Assembly: GCA_023399105.1 (NCBI GenBank)
Contig: JAEWQT010000014.1
Span: 1 to 6,676 of the forward strand
Source: Pseudomonadota bacterium
GTDB lineage: Bacteria; Pseudomonadota; Gammaproteobacteria; Pseudomonadales; Oceanobacteraceae
Direction of reading: 5' to 3'
DNA length: 6,676 nucleotides
A program made the position numbers and the translations under genes. A model generated the notes under the pieces. The model was not told the DNA's origin. It made no database searches and saw only the letters and a list, made by a program, of their open reading frames with translations. Shown here in pieces: positions 4,147-6,676 of this stretch (position 1 is the stretch's first letter; each line of letters begins with the position of its first letter).

Positions 4147-6246
4147 TCACACACTGGCAAAGCGTTCGGCGTCACCCAACCAGCGCTGAATCAGGGGTTC
4201 GACCGTGTGCGGGTGCTGCGTCCACAGCTGCTGTGCCATGTCGCGTACCTGCGGTAACAGCTCGCCGTCACGCTGCAGATCGGCCACGCGCAGCATTTGT
4301 AACCCGGTCTGGCGGGTGCCCAGTAATTCGCCCGGGCCACGAATGGCCAGGTCCTGTTCGGCGATGTAAAAACCGTCCTGACTGTCGCGCAGCACCTGCA
4401 GGCGTTGCTTGCTGGTGAACGACAGCGGCGACTTGTACAACAGCACACAATGGCTTTTGGCCGCACCGCGTCCGACCCGGCCACGCAATTGGTGCAGCTG
4501 GGCTAATCCGAGGCGCTCGGGGTTTTCGATAATCATCAGGCTGGCGTTGGGCACGTCCACGCCCACTTCAATGACGGTGGTGGCGACCAGTAAATCCAGC
4601 TCGTGCGCTTTGAAGCGCGCCATCACGTCGGCTTTTTCTGCGGCTTTCATGCGGCCATGCACCATCCCGACGCGCAGATGCGGCAGCGCGGCGGTGAGTT
4701 CCTGCGCGGTATTTTCGGCGGCCTGACATTGTAGCGCTTCGCTTTCTTCAATCAGGGTACAGACCCAATACGCCTGTGCGCCTTCGCCGCCTTGTTCTGG
4801 CCGGGCACAGGCATTGTTGACCCGCTCAATAACTTCGTGACGGCGCTGATCGGAAATGGCCACCGTGGTAATGGGGCTGCGGCCGGGCGGTAGTTCATCA
4901 ATCACCGAGGTATCCAGATCGGCGTAAGCGCTCATGGCCAGGGTACGCGGAATGGGGGTGGCAGTCATGATCAGCTGATGCGGGGCCAGATTGTGGTGTG
5001 CGCCTTTTTCGCGCAGAGCCAGACGCTGGTGCACGCCGAAGCGGTGCTGTTCGTCGATAATCACCAGCCCCAGCCGGGCAAAGTGCACGTCGTCCTGAAA
5101 CAGCGCGTGGGTGCCGACCACCAGTTGCGCGGCGCCGCTGGCAATGTCCTGCAGTGACCGCTCGCGGGCTTTGCCTTTGACCTTGCCGGCCAGCCAGCCG
5201 ACCTGAATTCCGAGCGGGTTAAACCAGCCACTGAGGTTATTGAAATGTTGCTCGGCCAGAATCTCGGTGGGTGCCATTAACGCGACCTGATAACCGCATT
5301 CGAGAGCATCACAGGCAGCCAGTGCCGCCACTAAGGTTTTGCCAGAACCGACATCACCCTGCACCAGCCGCAGCATGGGGTAGGGTTGCTGCAGGTCCTG
5401 TTCAATTTCCGCCACTACCCGGCTCTGTGCGTTGGTGGGCGTGAAGGGCAGATTGGCCAGCAGAGCTTGTTGCAGCTGTTTGGCGCTGTGAATGGCCGGC
5501 GCGGCATCGGCCTGTACCTGGGCGCGTAATTTGTGCAGCGACAGCTGATGCGCCAGCAGCTCTTCCAGAATCAGTCGCCGCTGGGCCGGATGCTGACCAC
5601 TTTCCATCAGTTCCAGCCGGGTATCGCGCGGCGGGTTATGCAGAAACAGCAGCGCGTCTTTTAAGGTCGGCAGCCGCCATTCTTGCAGCCATTGCGGTGG
5701 CAGCAGATCGGTCAGCTCCACCTGGTCGGCGGCCAGCAGCGTGAGTGCCTGTTCGTGCAGCAATCGTAAGCGTTGCTGGCTGATGCCGTCGGTGGCCGGA
5801 TACACCGGCGTCAGGCTGGGTTCGAGGTCGGCGTCCAATCCGTCGTCGAGAATATTGTATTCCGGGTGGTAGAGTTCCAGCCCGCTGGCGCCACGGCGCG
5901 GCTCGCCGTAGCAGCGTACGAGGGCGCCGGTGCGGAACTGATTCTTTTGCGCGGCATTGAAATGGTAGAAACGCAGGTTCACCAGCCCGGTGTGATCCTG
6001 CACTTTTACCAGCAGGCTGCGGCGTTTACCGAATAAGACGCTGGCGCCGCGCACTTCGCCCTGAATCACCGCCGGCCGCATTGGCTGCACCATACCGATG
6101 GGGGTAATGCGGCTGCGGTCTTCGTAACGGAAGGGCAGGTGAAAGAACAGATCCGTTAAGGTGCGGATCTGCAGCTTCTGCTCCAGCTGTTCGGCCAGCT
6201 TGGGGCCGACGCCTTTCAGTTCGGTAATGCGGCTGACTTTGGCCAC
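4147..6246 (-). CDS. recG: ATP-dependent DNA helicase RecG
   Basis: RecG is a cytoplasmic superfamily 2 helicase that remodels stalled replication forks, branch-migrates Holliday junctions and unwinds R-loops. The 699-residue product is full length (E. coli 693). The N-terminal wedge/OB domain (about 1-200) includes LKGVGPKLA (10-18) and HLPFRYEDR (36-44). Helicase motifs follow: Walker A GDVGSGKT (297-304), motif Ia MAPTEILAEQH (324-334), DEQH (398-401), TATPIPRTLAM (428-438), VIEVGVDVPNA (558-568) and QLRGRVGRG (586-594). The TRG region specific to RecG-type translocases is present near 636-648 (RGPGELLGTRQTG). All catalytic residues appear intact. The start is GTG at 6246, supported by AAGG and AGGGG in the 13 bases before it and by similarity at MAKVSRITELKGVGP. 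Nine bases separate it from oxyR, so co-transcription and translational coupling are likely, as in the oxyR-recG operon of Pseudomonas aeruginosa. Confidence 0.98.
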   Translation of the reverse strand: MAKVSRITELKGVGPKLAEQLEQKLQIRTLTDLFFHLPFRYEDRSRITPIGMVQPMRPAVIQGEVRGASVLFGKRRSLLVKVQDHTGLVNLRFYHFNAAQKNQFRTGALVRCYGEPRRGASGLELYHPEYNILDDGLDADLEPSLTPVYPATDGISQQRLRLLHEQALTLLAADQVELTDLLPPQWLQEWRLPTLKDALLFLHNPPRDTRLELMESGQHPAQRRLILEELLAHQLSLHKLRAQVQADAAPAIHSAKQLQQALLANLPFTPTNAQSRVVAEIEQDLQQPYPMLRLVQGDVGSGKTLVAALAACDALECGYQVALMAPTEILAEQHFNNLSGWFNPLGIQVGWLAGKVKGKARERSLQDIASGAAQLVVGTHALFQDDVHFARLGLVIIDEQHRFGVHQRLALREKGAHHNLAPHQLIMTATPIPRTLAMSAYADLDTSVIDELPPGRSPITTVAISDQRRHEVIERVNNACARPEQGGEGAQAYWVCTLIEESEALQCQAAENTAQELTAALPHLRVGMVHGRMKAAEKADVMARFKAHELDLLVATTVIEVGVDVPNASLMIIENPERLGLAQLHQLRGRVGRGAAKSHCVLLYKSPLSFTSKQRLQVLRDSQDGFYIAEQDLAIRGPGELLGTRQTGLQMLRVADLQRDGELLPQVRDMAQQLWTQHPHTVEPLIQRWLGDAERFASV

Positions 6247-6258
6247 GCCCCTGCCTTA
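6247..6258 (-). promoter_or_regulatory. oxyR stop / recG ribosome-binding site overlap
   Basis: Reading the minus strand from 6258, TAAGGCAGGGGC is followed by the recG GTG. The oxyR TAA stop supplies the first bases of the AAGG ribosome site, and AGGGG offers a second, closer one. Ribosomes ending oxyR would therefore be placed to restart on recG, which fits translational coupling with a weak GTG start. Confidence 0.7.
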
Positions 6259-6676
6259 ATGTTTGCTGTCGGGTTTGGGTTGCAGCCGGCACTGGCGCGC
6301 CGTGCTCAGCAACAGGTCAATCGCCTGACCGCGCGGGAAACTGGCCCGCCAGGCCAGTGCCACAGTACGGAACGGCGCCGGTGAGCGGAACGGGCGGGTG
6401 GTCACCAGGGTCTGATCCAGGTTGCTGACTGCCGATTCCGGCAATACGGTAATGCCCAGCCCGGTGGCGACCATGTGTTTCAGGGTTTCCAGCGAGCTGC
6501 CTTCCAGCACGCTGCCCAGCCGCGTATGGTGCTTGCGCGCCAGCGCCGGGCAATGTTCAAACACCTGGTCGCGGAAGCAGTGGCCTTCACCCAGCATCAG
6601 TAAGTCTTCGTCAGCCAGCTGTTCCGGATCGATGGCGTCCTGTTTGCTCCAGGGGTGATTTTTTGGCAATACCACC
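6256..6676 (-). CDS. oxyR: OxyR, LysR-type hydrogen peroxide sensor, C-terminal part
   Basis: This is a partial gene: 140 codons to the TAA at 6258-6256, with the N-terminal DNA-binding domain beyond the right edge. The segment belongs to the LysR-type effector domain. It carries the OxyR redox signature GHCFRDQVFEHC (cysteine codons at 6579-6577 and 6552-6550). The two cysteines are nine residues apart, the same spacing as E. coli Cys199 and Cys208, which form the activating disulfide with peroxide. SSLETLKHMVATGLGITVLP downstream is also closely OxyR-like. OxyR activates catalase, peroxiredoxin and related genes when oxidised. It lies directly upstream of recG with 9 bases between, which links peroxide sensing to DNA repair. 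Its promoter is outside the window. Presence of both cysteines makes assignment as a generic LysR regulator unlikely. Confidence 0.95.
   Translation of the reverse strand, partial: VVLPKNHPWSKQDAIDPEQLADEDLLMLGEGHCFRDQVFEHCPALARKHHTRLGSVLEGSSLETLKHMVATGLGITVLPESAVSNLDQTLVTTRPFRSPAPFRTVALAWRASFPRGQAIDLLLSTARQCRLQPKPDSKH

Noticed and set aside
6026..6292. 88-codon minus-strand frame across the oxyR/recG junction
   Set aside because: It overlaps the recG wedge domain in another frame and has an arginine/alanine-rich composition without similarity to known proteins.

Overview
The window looks like chromosomal DNA of a Gammaproteobacterium, probably from the Pseudomonadales/Oceanospirillales side. 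The evidence is moderately high GC, an oxyR-recG gene pair of the kind known in Pseudomonas, an E. coli-like HtpX, and a TonB-dependent outer-membrane receptor. No mobile element, CRISPR array, tRNA or rRNA was seen, and the gene content is mostly housekeeping.

Layout. Positions 1-450 (minus) hold the first 150 codons of a TonB-dependent receptor, cut by the left edge. Positions 451-878 are a divergent intergenic region. Its minus strand carries a TPP (thiamine pyrophosphate) riboswitch with a likely expression platform and a -10 box, so the receptor is best read as a thiamine-compound importer. The plus strand carries a promoter resembling the sigma-32 heat-shock consensus ahead of htpX (879-1766, membrane zinc protease). 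A perfect 10-bp-arm hairpin lies between the two promoters. htpX converges on a TetR-family regulator (1832-2458, minus). The tetR leader contains an extended -10 box, an inverted repeat that could be an operator, and two small hairpins.

Upstream of tetR and on the same strand is a two-domain protein (2678-4072) with an N-terminal YbaK-like domain and a C-terminal HDOD domain. It has its own TATAAT box in the short gap after recG. recG (4147-6246, minus) follows oxyR (6256 to the right edge, minus) with 9 bases between them. The oxyR stop codon overlaps the recG ribosome-binding site, which indicates a translationally coupled oxyR-recG operon.

Functionally, the window combines vitamin B1 uptake under riboswitch control, membrane protein quality control under probable heat-shock control, a TetR regulator of unknown target, a putative signalling scaffold, and an oxidative-stress/DNA-repair operon. 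The least routine items are the riboswitch-controlled receptor with its candidate Shine-Dalgarno-sequestering hairpin, the YbaK-HDOD fusion, and the unassigned palindromes.
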